Below, piece by piece: positions 1-7,952 of a stretch of 64,000 nucleotides of DNA (its first letter is position 1; every line of letters starts with the position of its first letter). This stretch comes from Sphaerotilus hippei (GTDB taxonomy: Bacteria > Pseudomonadota > Gammaproteobacteria > Burkholderiales > Burkholderiaceae_C), in the NCBI RefSeq assembly GCF_003201595.1, contig NZ_QJJS01000001.1:310001-374000 (forward strand), in the 5' to 3' direction. The notes beneath the pieces were generated by a model. It saw only the letters and a list, made by a program, of their open reading frames with translations. It was not told the origin of the DNA and searched no databases. The translations under genes and the position numbers were made by a program.

Positions 1-1336
1 GCGCCATGTAGGGAATGTGTTCATGCTCGAGCAGGCGCGCCAGGTTCTGGCCCGAACGGCCATAGCCGCAGATGATGACGTGGGCCTCGGTGCGGATCGA
101 GCGCCGGGCGATGCTGGTCAGCTGCACCGACTGCATCAGCCAGTCGGTCGCCGACAGCCGCATCACGACGCGGTCGCTGTGCAGGATGATGAAGGGCGTG
201 GCCAGCATCGACAGCACCATGGCGGCCAGCACCGGGCTCATCCACTGGTTGGCGATCAGGTGCTGCTCGGCCCCCAGCGTCAGCAGCACGAAGCCGAACT
301 CGCCGGCCTGCGCGAGGTAGAGGCCGGTGCGGATGGCCACGCCCGGCGTGGCGCCGAACCAGCGCGCCAGCGCCGCCACCGTCACCGCCTTGGTCAGCAC
401 CGGCAGCACGCTCAGCGCCAGCACCAGGGCCCACTGGTCGAGCACCGGGCGCCAGTCGAGCTTCATGCCGATGGTGATGAAGAACAGGCCCAGCAGCACG
501 TCGTGGAAGGGCCGGATGTCGGTTTCCACCTGGTGCTTGTATTCGGTCTCGGCGATCAGCATGCCGGCGACGAAGGCGCCGAGCGCCAGCGACAGTCCGG
601 CGTGTTCGGTCAGCCAGGCCAGGCCCAGCGTGACCAGCAGCAGGTTGAGCACGAAGAGCTCCTCGCTCTTGCGCTTGGCCACCAGCGTGAGCCACCAGCG
701 CATCAGCTTCTGGCCGCCCCACAGCAGCAGCGTCAGCAGCACGGCGGCCTTGGCCAGCGCCGAGCCCAGCGTGCGCCAGAGGTCGTCACCGCCCTGGGCC
801 AGCGACGGGATCAGCACCAGCAGCGGCACGACGGCCAGATCCTGGAACAGCAGCACGCCCATGACCCGCCGGCCGTGCTCGCTCTCGATCTCGAGCCGCT
901 CGGCCATCATCTTGGCGACGATCGCGGTGCTGGACATCGCCATGGCCGAGCCGAGTGCCACCGAGCCCTGCCAGGACAGCTCCCAGGCGCGGCCCAGCAG
1001 GCTGAAGAGCCAGGCGAGCATCACGTTGCCGACCACCGCGCCGAGCACGGTCAGCACCACCTGCCCCATGCCCAGGCCGAACACCAGCTTGTGCATGCTG
1101 CGCAGCTTGGGCAGGTTGAACTCCAGCCCGATGACGAACATCAGGAAGACCACGCCGAACTCGGCCAGGTAACGCACCCCGGCCGAGTCGCGCGCCAGGG
1201 CCAGCGCGTTCGGTCCGATCACCACGCCCACCAGCAGGTAACCCAGCATCGCGGGCAGTTTCAGCAGGCGGCAGCCGACGACACCCAGGACGGCGGCAAA
1301 CAGATAAAGCAGAGCGAGTTCGAGGTTGGTGGCCAT
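1..1336 (-). CDS. kefB: KefB-type cation:proton antiporter (3' end outside window)
   Basis: Monovalent cation/proton antiporter-2 family protein of the inner membrane. The frame opens at ATG 1336 and is still open at base 1, so the C-terminus is missing. The first 400 residues are a run of hydrophobic helices, beginning with a segment reading LLYLFAAVLGVVG, as expected for the Na/H exchanger domain. Near the truncated end the sequence HVIICGYGRSGQNLARLL is the Rossmann dinucleotide loop that opens a TrkA-N (RCK) domain. KefB and KefC couple this domain to glutathione-adduct gating of K+ efflux. It is divergent from kdsD, as in other Burkholderiales. The ion specificity is not visible from sequence. 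Confidence 0.9.
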   Translation of the reverse strand, partial: MATNLELALLYLFAAVLGVVGCRLLKLPAMLGYLLVGVVIGPNALALARDSAGVRYLAEFGVVFLMFVIGLEFNLPKLRSMHKLVFGLGMGQVVLTVLGAVVGNVMLAWLFSLLGRAWELSWQGSVALGSAMAMSSTAIVAKMMAERLEIESEHGRRVMGVLLFQDLAVVPLLVLIPSLAQGGDDLWRTLGSALAKAAVLLTLLLWGGQKLMRWWLTLVAKRKSEELFVLNLLLVTLGLAWLTEHAGLSLALGAFVAGMLIAETEYKHQVETDIRPFHDVLLGLFFITIGMKLDWRPVLDQWALVLALSVLPVLTKAVTVAALARWFGATPGVAIRTGLYLAQAGEFGFVLLTLGAEQHLIANQWMSPVLAAMVLSMLATPFIILHSDRVVMRLSATDWLMQSVQLTSIARRSIRTEAHVIICGYGRSGQNLARLLEHEHIPYMA

Positions 1337-1386
1337 GCATTCCCTAGAATCGCCCTATCCTAAATCAGCCCAGTGCCCGCCTGCCT

Positions 1387-2373
1387 GTGACCTCCTTGCC
1401 CTTCGATGCCGACCGTGCCCTGCAGATGGCGCGCCAGACCTTGCAGATCGAGGCCGATGCGCTCCACGAGCTGCAGGCCCTCCAGGGCGAGAGCTTCGTG
1501 CGCGCGGTCGAGGCCATGCTGCGTGGCACCGGGCGGGTGGTCGTCATGGGCATGGGCAAGAGCGGCCACGTCGGCCGCAAGCTGGCCGCCACGCTCGCCT
1601 CCACCGGCACGCCGGCGCTCTTCGTGCATCCCGGCGAAGCCAGCCACGGCGACCTGGGCATGGTGCTGGCCGACGACATCGTGCTGGCGCTGTCGAACTC
1701 CGGCGAGAGCGACGAGCTGGCCGCCATCCTGCCCGCGCTCAAGCGCCTGGGCGTGACGCTGGTGGCGATGACCGGCCGGGCCGAGTCGACGCTCGCGCGC
1801 CACGCCGACCTGGTGCTGTCCACCCAGGTGCGCCGCGAGGCCTGCCCGCTCAACCTGGCGCCGACCGCCAGCACCACCGCCCAGCTGGCGCTGGGTGATG
1901 CGCTGGCGGTGGCCCTGCTCGACGCCCGCGGCTTCCGCGAGGAGGACTTCGCCCGCTCGCATCCGGGCGGTGCGCTCGGCCGCAAGCTGCTGACCCATGT
2001 GCGCGACATCATGCGCAGCGGGGACGCGGTCCCGCGCGTGACGCCCGCCACGCCCTTCCTGGAGATGATGCGCGAGATGAGCCGCGCCGGACTCGGGGCC
2101 ACGGCGATCGTCGACGGGCAGGGGGCGGCGGTCGGCATCTTCACCGACGGCGACCTGCGGCGCTCGATCGAGCGGGGCATCGACCTGCTCACGCTGACGG
2201 CCGGGCAGGTGATGCATGCCCAGCCACGCACCGTGCGCGACGATGCGCTGGCGGTCGAGGCGGCCGTGCTGATGGAAGAGGCCCGTGTCACCACGCTGCT
2301 GGTGCGCGACGCCGCCGGTGGCCTGGTCGGCGCCCTGAACACCAACGATCTGATGCGCGCCAAGGTCATCTGA
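1387..2373 (+). CDS. kdsD: Arabinose-5-phosphate isomerase (KdsD/KpsF/GutQ family)
   Basis: Interconverts ribulose-5-phosphate and arabinose-5-phosphate, the first committed step toward Kdo for lipopolysaccharide. Residues 45-165 are a SIS sugar-isomerase domain with GMGKSGH at 55-61, HPGEASHGDLG at 81-91 and SNSGES at 103-108. Two CBS domains follow (about 205-262 and 270-328), the usual KdsD layout at 328 residues. The start is GTG; no ATG in frame precedes the conserved N-terminal helix. kdsC begins 20 bases downstream, so the two Kdo-pathway genes are probably co-transcribed. Confidence 0.94.
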   Translation: MTSLPFDADRALQMARQTLQIEADALHELQALQGESFVRAVEAMLRGTGRVVVMGMGKSGHVGRKLAATLASTGTPALFVHPGEASHGDLGMVLADDIVLALSNSGESDELAAILPALKRLGVTLVAMTGRAESTLARHADLVLSTQVRREACPLNLAPTASTTAQLALGDALAVALLDARGFREEDFARSHPGGALGRKLLTHVRDIMRSGDAVPRVTPATPFLEMMREMSRAGLGATAIVDGQGAAVGIFTDGDLRRSIERGIDLLTLTAGQVMHAQPRTVRDDALAVEAAVLMEEARVTTLLVRDAAGGLVGALNTNDLMRAKVI

Positions 2374-2392
2374 GCCGGGCGCCCCGTTTGCC

Positions 2393-2983
2393 ATGACTCC
2401 ACCACTTCCGCGCCCGATCCGTCCCGTGCTGCAGTTCGACCCGGCCCTGCTGCTGCAGGCCCAGGGCGTGCGTGTGGCGATCTTCGACGTCGATGGCTGC
2501 CTGACCGACGGGCGCATCTACATCGGCGAGCAGGGCGAGGGCGTCAAGGCCTTCAACACGCTCGATGGCCAGGGGCTGAAGCTGCTGGCCCAGGCCGGCA
2601 TCGAGCCGGTCGTGATCACCGGGCGTGATTCGCCCGCCGTGCGGCGCCGCTGCACCGATCTGGGCGTGCGCCACGCGCTGTTCGGCGTGCACGACAAGCT
2701 GGCGGCCGCCGACGGCCTGCTCGATCGCCTGCAGCAGCCGTGGGAGGCGCTGGCCGTGATCGGCGACGACTGGCCCGATCTGCCGCTGCTGACCCGCGCC
2801 GCGCTGGCCTGCGCGCCGGCCAATGCCCACGAGGAGGTGCTCGCCGCGGCCCACCACGTGACCCGCCGCAGCGGCGGCCATGGGGCCGCGCGTGAGTTCT
2901 GCGACCTGCTGCTGGTCGCCTCGGGCCGTTATGCCGAACTGCTGCGCGGCCATCTGCTGACGCTCGACGGCGGCACCGCCTGA
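2393..2983 (+). CDS. kdsC: 3-deoxy-D-manno-octulosonate 8-phosphate phosphatase
   Basis: HAD-superfamily phosphatase that removes phosphate from Kdo-8-phosphate in LPS core synthesis. HAD motif I is the FDVDGCLTDGRIY stretch at residues 30-42 with both aspartates. Motif II is the threonine in VVITGRDS, and motif IV is the aspartate pair in VIGDDWPDLPLL. The protein has no cap domain, and at 196 residues it is slightly longer than most KdsC proteins because of a proline-rich N-terminal extension. It lies between kdsD and lptC on the same strand with short gaps, which supports the pathway assignment. Confidence 0.93.
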   Translation: MTPPLPRPIRPVLQFDPALLLQAQGVRVAIFDVDGCLTDGRIYIGEQGEGVKAFNTLDGQGLKLLAQAGIEPVVITGRDSPAVRRRCTDLGVRHALFGVHDKLAAADGLLDRLQQPWEALAVIGDDWPDLPLLTRAALACAPANAHEEVLAAAHHVTRRSGGHGAAREFCDLLLVASGRYAELLRGHLLTLDGGTA

Positions 2984-2993
2984 CGCGCCGGCG

Positions 2994-3674
2994 ATGGACG
3001 TCGACACCCAGCCCCTGCCCCTGCCGCCGCTGCTGGCGCGTCACCAGGATCATGGACTGCGCCCCCGGCGCTCGCCCCTGGCCTGGCTGCGCGAGCAGGT
3101 GGTGAACTACTTTCCCCTGCTGATGCTGGCGGTGCTGGCGGCGGCCTCGTGGTGGCTGGTCCAGCACACGCCCGAGGCCGGCGCCGACCGCACGCAGGCA
3201 CCGCTGCGGCATGAGCCCGACTACCAGATGCGCGGCTTCTCGGTCCAGCAGTACACGGCGGCCGGCCCGGCCCGGGGCGTGATCGAGGGGGATGTCGTGC
3301 GCCATTACCCGGACACCGACGAACTCGAGATCGATGGCGTGCGCCTGCGCTGGGCCGACGACGAGGGGCACCTGATGCATGCGACGGCCGCCCGCGCGAT
3401 CGCCAGTGCCGATGGCCGGCGGGTGCGGCTGGAAGGCGGGGCCCGGGTGCGACGCGACGCCGTGCCCGGCCTGCGCGCCGAGCTGGAGTTCACCAGCGAG
3501 GTGATGCTGTTCGACAGCGACCGCTCGACGGTGCGCAGCGACCGCCCGGTGACCCTGCGTGACGGGGTCCATCGCCTGCAGGCGGGTTCGCTGGTCTACG
3601 ACCACCGGGCGGCCGACCTGCTGCTCGGCGGCCCGGTCCACGGGGTGCTGCAGCCCGGCGTCGCCGTGCGCTGA
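2994..3674 (+). CDS. lptC: LPS export system protein LptC
   Basis: Bitopic inner-membrane protein that passes LPS from the LptBFG transporter to LptA in the periplasm. A charged N-terminus of about 35 residues is followed by one membrane helix (YFPLLMLAVLAAASWWLV). The rest is a periplasmic LptC/OstA-type beta-jellyroll domain with regular short beta strands and the characteristic phrase YQMRGFSVQQY. Length (226 residues) and position after kdsC fit the family. The usual next gene, lptA, is not here; an SDR follows instead. Confidence 0.88.
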   Translation: MDVDTQPLPLPPLLARHQDHGLRPRRSPLAWLREQVVNYFPLLMLAVLAAASWWLVQHTPEAGADRTQAPLRHEPDYQMRGFSVQQYTAAGPARGVIEGDVVRHYPDTDELEIDGVRLRWADDEGHLMHATAARAIASADGRRVRLEGGARVRRDAVPGLRAELEFTSEVMLFDSDRSTVRSDRPVTLRDGVHRLQAGSLVYDHRAADLLLGGPVHGVLQPGVAVR

Positions 3675-3682
3675 GGCGTGGG

Positions 3683-4480
3683 ATGGACGACTTGGCTCGT
3701 CAGCGCCTGCCCCTGGTGTTCATCACCGGGGCCTCGAGCGGCATCGGCCAGGCGCTGGCGCTGCAGTACGCCCGTCGCGGCTGGCGGCTGGCGCTGGTGG
3801 CCCGGCGGGTCGAGCGCCTCGAGGCCTGGGCCCGCGAGCAGGGGCTGGGTCCCGAGGTCTGCGTGGCCTACGAGGCCGATGTCCAGGATGTCGACCGCAT
3901 CGTGGCGGTGGGGCAGCGCTGCCTGATCGAGCAAGGCCTGCCCGAGGTCGTCATCGCCAATGCCGGCATCAGCGTGGGCATCGACACCGCCGAGCGCGAC
4001 GATCTCGAGGTGCTGCGCGAGATCCATGCGACCAACACCGTGGGCCTGGCCGCCACCTTCCATCCCTTCATCCGGCCGATGCGCCTGGCGCGGCGTGGCC
4101 GGCTGGTCGGCGTGGCGAGCGTCGCCGCGATCCGCGGTCTGCCGGGTCATGGGGGCTACTGCGCCAGCAAGGCCGCCGTCGTGAGCTACTGCGAGAGCCT
4201 GCGCCTGGAGCTGCGCGGCGACGACATCCGCGTCGTCACGCTGGTGCCCGGTTTCGTGGACACGCCGCTGACCCGCGGCAATCCCTACGCCATGCCGTTC
4301 CTGATCTCGGCCGACACCTTCGCGGCGCAGGCGGTCAAGGCGATCGATGCCGGCGTGCGCTGGCGAGTCATCCCGTGGCCGATGGCCTGGGTCGTGTGCT
4401 TGCTGCGCCTGCTGCCGTCGCCGATCTATGACCGTGTCCTGCAGGGGAGGGGACGCAAGCCCCGCCGGTCCGGGTCCTGA
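3683..4480 (+). CDS. Short-chain dehydrogenase/reductase
   Basis: NAD(P)-dependent oxidoreductase of unknown substrate. The classical SDR cofactor motif TGASSGIG lies at residues 15-22, the structural NAG motif is in VVIANAGIS, and the active-site YCASK matches YxxxK with an upstream serine in GVASVAA. A C-terminal hydrophobic segment (WVVCLLRLLPSPIY) is typical of the membrane-associated SDR group related to DltE and YqjQ. It starts 8 bases after lptC and is probably the last gene of that operon, because a strong hairpin terminator follows within 4 bases of its stop. Confidence 0.9.
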   Translation: MDDLARQRLPLVFITGASSGIGQALALQYARRGWRLALVARRVERLEAWAREQGLGPEVCVAYEADVQDVDRIVAVGQRCLIEQGLPEVVIANAGISVGIDTAERDDLEVLREIHATNTVGLAATFHPFIRPMRLARRGRLVGVASVAAIRGLPGHGGYCASKAAVVSYCESLRLELRGDDIRVVTLVPGFVDTPLTRGNPYAMPFLISADTFAAQAVKAIDAGVRWRVIPWPMAWVVCLLRLLPSPIYDRVLQGRGRKPRRSGS

Positions 4481-4483
4481 CGC

Positions 4484-4510
4484 AAAAAAGCGGACCCGAG
4501 GTCCGCTTTT
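4484..4510. terminator. Bidirectional intrinsic terminator
   Basis: The stem AGCGGAC / GTCCGCT encloses a 5-base CCGAG loop and is flanked by an A run on the left and a T run on the right, so it can stop transcription from both sides. It separates the convergent SDR gene and RNA-binding protein gene. Confidence 0.92.
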
Positions 4511-4565
4511 GATCGTGCGTGTTCAGCGCAGGATCGACGCCTGGAGGGCGGCGATCCTGACGTGA

Positions 4566-5057
4566 TCAGTAGCCGCCGCCGCCGCCGTAACCGCCGCCGC
4601 CGCCGAAGCCGCCACGACCGCCACCGCCGCCACCACCTTCACGACGGCCACCGCCGCCGTAGGGGCTGCGGAAACCGCCGCCACCGCCGCCGCCTTCACG
4701 GCCGCCGCCACCACCAGCGCCGCCGCCGAAGCCGCCGCCGCCTTCACGACGGCCGCCGCCGCCAGCACCGCCGCCACCGTAGGGGCTGCGGAAGCCGCCC
4801 GGACGCTCTTCGCGAGGACGGGCTTCGTTCACGACCACAGCGCGACCGCTGATGGCTTGACCATTCAGGCCGTTGATGGCGGACTGGGCTTCGGGATCCG
4901 AACCCATCTCGACAAAACCGAAGCCCTTGGAGCGGCCGGTTTCGCGATCCATCATGACCTTGGCGGAGGTCACGGTGCCGAACTGGGAGAACGCGTCGTT
5001 CAGATCTTCGTCACGAACGCTGTAGGCAAGGTTGCCCACGTAGAGTTTGTTGCCCAT
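4566..5057 (-). CDS. RRM-domain, glycine-rich RNA-binding protein
   Basis: Small RNA-binding protein resembling bacterial cold-induced Rbp proteins. Residues 3-80 form one RNA-recognition motif with RNP2 (LYVGNL) and RNP1 (KGFGFVEM). The remaining 80 residues are a low-complexity tail almost entirely of Gly with RREGGGG and FRSPYGGGG units; the latter occurs twice. Such tails usually promote RNA binding or self-association (known for Gly-rich RRM proteins; inferred here). The tail is encoded by long CCGCCGCCA-type triplet runs that are prone to slippage, so its length may vary between strains. The 5' leader contains a large inverted repeat. Confidence 0.93.
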   Translation of the reverse strand: MGNKLYVGNLAYSVRDEDLNDAFSQFGTVTSAKVMMDRETGRSKGFGFVEMGSDPEAQSAINGLNGQAISGRAVVVNEARPREERPGGFRSPYGGGGAGGGGRREGGGGFGGGAGGGGGREGGGGGGGFRSPYGGGGRREGGGGGGGRGGFGGGGGYGGGGGY

Positions 5058-5358
5058 GGAAGAGCGCCTTTCAACAGAAACAAAGTACCAGAGTACTGAT
5101 CAACCAAGTGGCGGAGCTAAGCCAGTACTCATTCCAGGGAACAGAGAAGGCGCCGCATCCAGACACGAGGAACCATTATGGGGGACAGTCAAGCCCTGTC
5201 CAGTCGATCAGGGCGATAAGTGTTGTAACGGCGTCGAGATTTTGAGCACGGGCAATCGGTACTTGTGTGTTCCTTTCGGGTTTTCCCGGATCGGGACACA
5301 CCCTCCCGGGCGTGTTTTTCCGTTCCGGGTCGGCGGTGGCCCGCTCACAATCGTGGGC
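5058..5358. other. Intergenic region between RRM protein and marC
   Basis: A 301-base divergent gap without a convincing gene. It holds the RRM leader with the GAGTACTG / CAGTACTC repeat (5091-5130), and a second imperfect element GGACAG-N7-CTGTCC around 5174-5192. Next to marC it carries a GC-rich stretch and a CACAAT hexamer a few bases before the marC ATG, which could be a -10 for a nearly leaderless transcript. No clear -35/-10 pair could be fixed on either strand. Confidence 0.5.
5091..5130 (-). repeat. Inverted repeat in the leader of the RRM gene
   Basis: GAGTACTG at 5091-5098 and CAGTACTC at 5123-5130 are perfect 8-base reverse complements separated by 24 bases, 34-73 bases upstream of the RRM start. 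It could be an mRNA hairpin in the 5' untranslated region or a protein-binding site. Confidence 0.5.
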
Positions 5359-6000
5359 ATGGATCTCTTCAAGCCGCTGGTGGCCCTGCTGGCCATCGTC
5401 AACCCGATCGGGGTCGTCCCCTTCTTCATCCATTTCACGAACACGCTCAGTGCCGAGCAGCGACGGCGCACCATCCGCGTCTCGTCGTTCACCGCCTTTC
5501 TGGTCATCTCGATCAGCGCGCTGGCGGGTCTGCAGGTGATCCAGTTCTTCGGCATCTCGCTGGCATCCTTCCAGGTCGGCGGGGGCACGCTGCTGCTGAT
5601 CAGCGCCCTGCAGATGCTCAATGCCCAGCCGGCAGAGGCCCGGCGCGACGAGGTCGACGAGGGCGCCCAGCGTGCCGACACCGGTGCCAGCATCGCCGTG
5701 GTGCCGCTGACCATCCCGCTGCTGACCGGGCCGGCGACGATCTCGACCATGGTCATCTATGCCGACCACACCCGCCACTGGTGGGAGCTGGGCGTGCTGG
5801 TCGGCTACGGGGTCGTGGTCGGTCTGGCCACCTTCGTGGCGTTTTCGGCCGCCGGGCGCATCGCGCGCCTGCTCGGACAGACCGGCATCAACGTGATGAC
5901 CCGGCTGATGGGGCTGATCCTGGCCGCCCTGGCGGTGGAGATCATGGCCGAGGGCCTGATCAAGCTCTTCCCGGTGCTGGCCTCCCACCTGGCCTCCTGA
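5359..6000 (+). CDS. marC: MarC family inner-membrane protein
   Basis: Integral membrane protein of the MarC/YchE/YhgN family, of unknown physiological role. The frame can be extended upstream, but ATG 5359 gives 213 residues, the normal family length, and starts exactly at the conserved MDLFKPLVALLAIVNPIGVVPFF segment (first helix). About six hydrophobic helices are visible, with the family-typical LTIPLLTGPATIST phrase near residue 118. The region between helices 3 and 4 (EARRDEVDEGAQ) is charged and probably cytoplasmic. It is followed by the GMC gene after 25 bases. Confidence 0.9.
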   Translation: MDLFKPLVALLAIVNPIGVVPFFIHFTNTLSAEQRRRTIRVSSFTAFLVISISALAGLQVIQFFGISLASFQVGGGTLLLISALQMLNAQPAEARRDEVDEGAQRADTGASIAVVPLTIPLLTGPATISTMVIYADHTRHWWELGVLVGYGVVVGLATFVAFSAAGRIARLLGQTGINVMTRLMGLILAALAVEIMAEGLIKLFPVLASHLAS

Positions 6001-6025
6001 CCCCGCCCCCTCGCCCTGGAGCCCC

Positions 6026-7681
6026 ATGTCCCGCTTCGACTACATCGTCATCGGTGCCGGCACGGCCGGCTGCCTGCTGGCCAACCGGCTCAGCGCGAAC
6101 CCCGCGCACCGGGTGCTGCTGCTCGAGGCCGGTGGCATGGACGACTACCACTGGATCCACATCCCGGTGGGTTACCTGCACTGCATCGGCAATCCGCGCA
6201 CCGACTGGCTCTACCAGACCGAACCCGATCCGGGCCTGAACGGGCGACGCCTGCGTTATCCACGTGGCAAGGTGCTCGGGGGGTGCTCGAGCATCAACGG
6301 GATGATCTACATGCGTGGCCAGGCGCGTGACTACGACCAGTGGGCCCGCCTGACCGGCGACGACGGCTGGCGCTGGGAAGCCTGCCTGCCGGCCTTCCGC
6401 CAGCACGAGGACCACTGGCGGCTCGACCCGGCCCGGGTGGCCGGCACCGACGCCTCCTTCCAGGCGGCGCATGGCCACGGCGGGGAATGGCGGGTGGAGC
6501 GCCAGCGCCTGTGCTGGGCGGTGCTTGATGCCTTCGCCGAGGCCGCCACGCAGGCCGGCCTGCCGCGCACCGACGACTTCAACCAGGGCAGCAACGAAGG
6601 CGTGGGCTATTTCGAGGTCAACCAGCGCCGGGGCTGGCGCTGGAACGCGGCCAAGGCCTTCCTGCGTCCGACCTGCCTGGGGCGGCCGAACTTCGCGCTC
6701 TGGACCGGTGTGCAGGTCCGGCGCCTGCTGCTCGAGCCGGGGGCCGACGGCCGGCCGCGCTGCGTGGGCGTCGAGGTGCAGACGCCCCACGGGGTCGAGA
6801 CGGTGCATGCCGACCGCGAGGTGATCCTGAGTGCGGGGTCGATCGGCAGCGTGCAGGTGCTCGAGCTGTCGGGCATCGGCGACCCCGCGGTGCTGCAGCC
6901 GCTGGGCCTGCCGGTCGTGCGGGCGCTGCCGGGGGTCGGGCGCAACCTGCAGGACCACCTGCAGATCCGCTCGGTCTACCGGGTCGAGGGTGTGCCCACG
7001 CTCAACACCCGGGTCCGCAGCCTGTGGGGCCGGGCGTGCATCGGCCTGGAGTACGCGCTGCTGCGTCGCGGGCCGATGAGCATGGCGCCGTCGCAGCTGG
7101 GGGCCTTCACCCGGTCGTCGCCGGAGCAGCCCTGGCCCGATCTCGAGTACCACGTCCAGCCCCTGTCGCTGGATGCCTTCGGCGAGCCGCTGCACGACTT
7201 CAATGCCTTCACGGCCAGCGTCTGCAACCTCAACCCCACGTCCCGTGGCCGGGTGCATGTGCGTTCGCCCCGCTGCGAGGACGCTCCGCTGATCGAGCCC
7301 GGCTACCTCGCGACCGCCGAGGACCGGGAGGTCGCGGTCCGCTCGCTGCGCCTGACCCGCCACATCGTGGCCCAGCCGGCCTTGCAGGCGCTGCAGGCCC
7401 GCGAGGTCCGGCCGGGCCTGCAGTTCCAGAGCGACGAGGATCTGGCCCGGCTGGCAGGCGACATCGGTACCACGATCTTCCATCCCGTGGGCACCTGCCG
7501 CATGGGGGCCGAGCGGGAGCCCGGTGCGGTGGTTGACACCCGCCTGCGGGTGCAGGGCGTGAGCGCATTGCGTGTCGTCGATGCCAGCGTGATGCCCACC
7601 ATTACCAGTGGCAACACCAACGCCCCCACGCTGATGCTGGCCGAGCGGGCCGCGGCCTGGATCCTCGCCGATGCCGCCTGA
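6026..7681 (+). CDS. GMC-family FAD-dependent oxidoreductase (choline dehydrogenase-like)
   Basis: Flavoprotein oxidising an alcohol group. The N-terminal dinucleotide motif IVIGAGTAGCLLANRLS is followed by the ADP-binding glutamate in LLLEAG. GMC signature 1 is seen as RGKVLGGCSSINGMIYMRG and signature 2 as GSIGSVQVLELSGIG. The C-terminal catalytic block HPVGTCRMG and the NTNAPTLMLAERAA end are intact. At 551 residues it matches choline/alcohol dehydrogenases of this family. No signal peptide is seen, so it is likely cytoplasmic. The true substrate cannot be deduced, as betaine-pathway partners are absent. Confidence 0.9.
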   Translation: MSRFDYIVIGAGTAGCLLANRLSANPAHRVLLLEAGGMDDYHWIHIPVGYLHCIGNPRTDWLYQTEPDPGLNGRRLRYPRGKVLGGCSSINGMIYMRGQARDYDQWARLTGDDGWRWEACLPAFRQHEDHWRLDPARVAGTDASFQAAHGHGGEWRVERQRLCWAVLDAFAEAATQAGLPRTDDFNQGSNEGVGYFEVNQRRGWRWNAAKAFLRPTCLGRPNFALWTGVQVRRLLLEPGADGRPRCVGVEVQTPHGVETVHADREVILSAGSIGSVQVLELSGIGDPAVLQPLGLPVVRALPGVGRNLQDHLQIRSVYRVEGVPTLNTRVRSLWGRACIGLEYALLRRGPMSMAPSQLGAFTRSSPEQPWPDLEYHVQPLSLDAFGEPLHDFNAFTASVCNLNPTSRGRVHVRSPRCEDAPLIEPGYLATAEDREVAVRSLRLTRHIVAQPALQALQAREVRPGLQFQSDEDLARLAGDIGTTIFHPVGTCRMGAEREPGAVVDTRLRVQGVSALRVVDASVMPTITSGNTNAPTLMLAERAAAWILADAA

Positions 7682-7704
7682 TGCCCCGTCGCGGTGCGGG
7701 AAAG

Positions 7705-7890
7705 CCCCGATGCAGGGCCTGCAGGCCTGCCCCTACAGTTCGGGCACTCGCAGCGAACCCCGATCAGGAGGTCGCGCCAGAGCGAGGGGCTGAGGAGACG
7801 ACAAGAGGGCTGGTCAAGGTTTTGCGCGGAACACTCCAACAACAGCGCAGACACCAGTTCAAGAAGAAGCTGCGGCACCCCGTGGCATGC
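7705..7890 (+). ncRNA. ssrS: Candidate 6S RNA
   Basis: This gene-free stretch ends about 10 bases before a strong terminator. Its 3' end, GTTCAAG followed a few bases on by AGCTGCGGC, resembles the 3' arm of enterobacterial 6S RNA as remembered. The two ends can pair in steps: AUGC (7710) with GCAU (7885), GGG with CCC, and GCAG (7721) with CUGC (7870). The implied length of about 185 bases is that of 6S RNA. A GUUCG/CGAAC hairpin lies at the position of the central bubble. If correct, it would sequester the housekeeping RNA polymerase in stationary phase. A different small RNA or a long leader remains possible. Confidence 0.42.
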
Positions 7891-7899
7891 AAAAATGAG

Positions 7900-7933
7900 A
7901 AGGCGCCGGTTCACCCCGGCGCCTTTTTATTTT
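7900..7933 (+). terminator. Intrinsic terminator after candidate ncRNA
   Basis: A perfect 9-bp stem AGGCGCCGG / CCGGCGCCT with a 6-base loop is followed directly by five T residues and a further T-rich stretch. It sits only 20 bases before the TSUP gene, so it closes whatever is transcribed from the preceding 270-base gap. Confidence 0.9.
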
Positions 7934-7952
7934 CCGTGGTGGTGCGTGCGTG

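Noticed and set aside
17-1363. Long plus-strand open frame opposite the KefB gene
   Set aside because: Low-complexity His/Gln/Arg-rich translation typical of antisense frames in GC-rich DNA; the minus strand carries clear KefB motifs.
4566-4800. Triplet-repeat tract as CRISPR or satellite DNA
   Set aside because: The repeats are in frame within the Gly-rich tail of the RRM protein and have no spacers.
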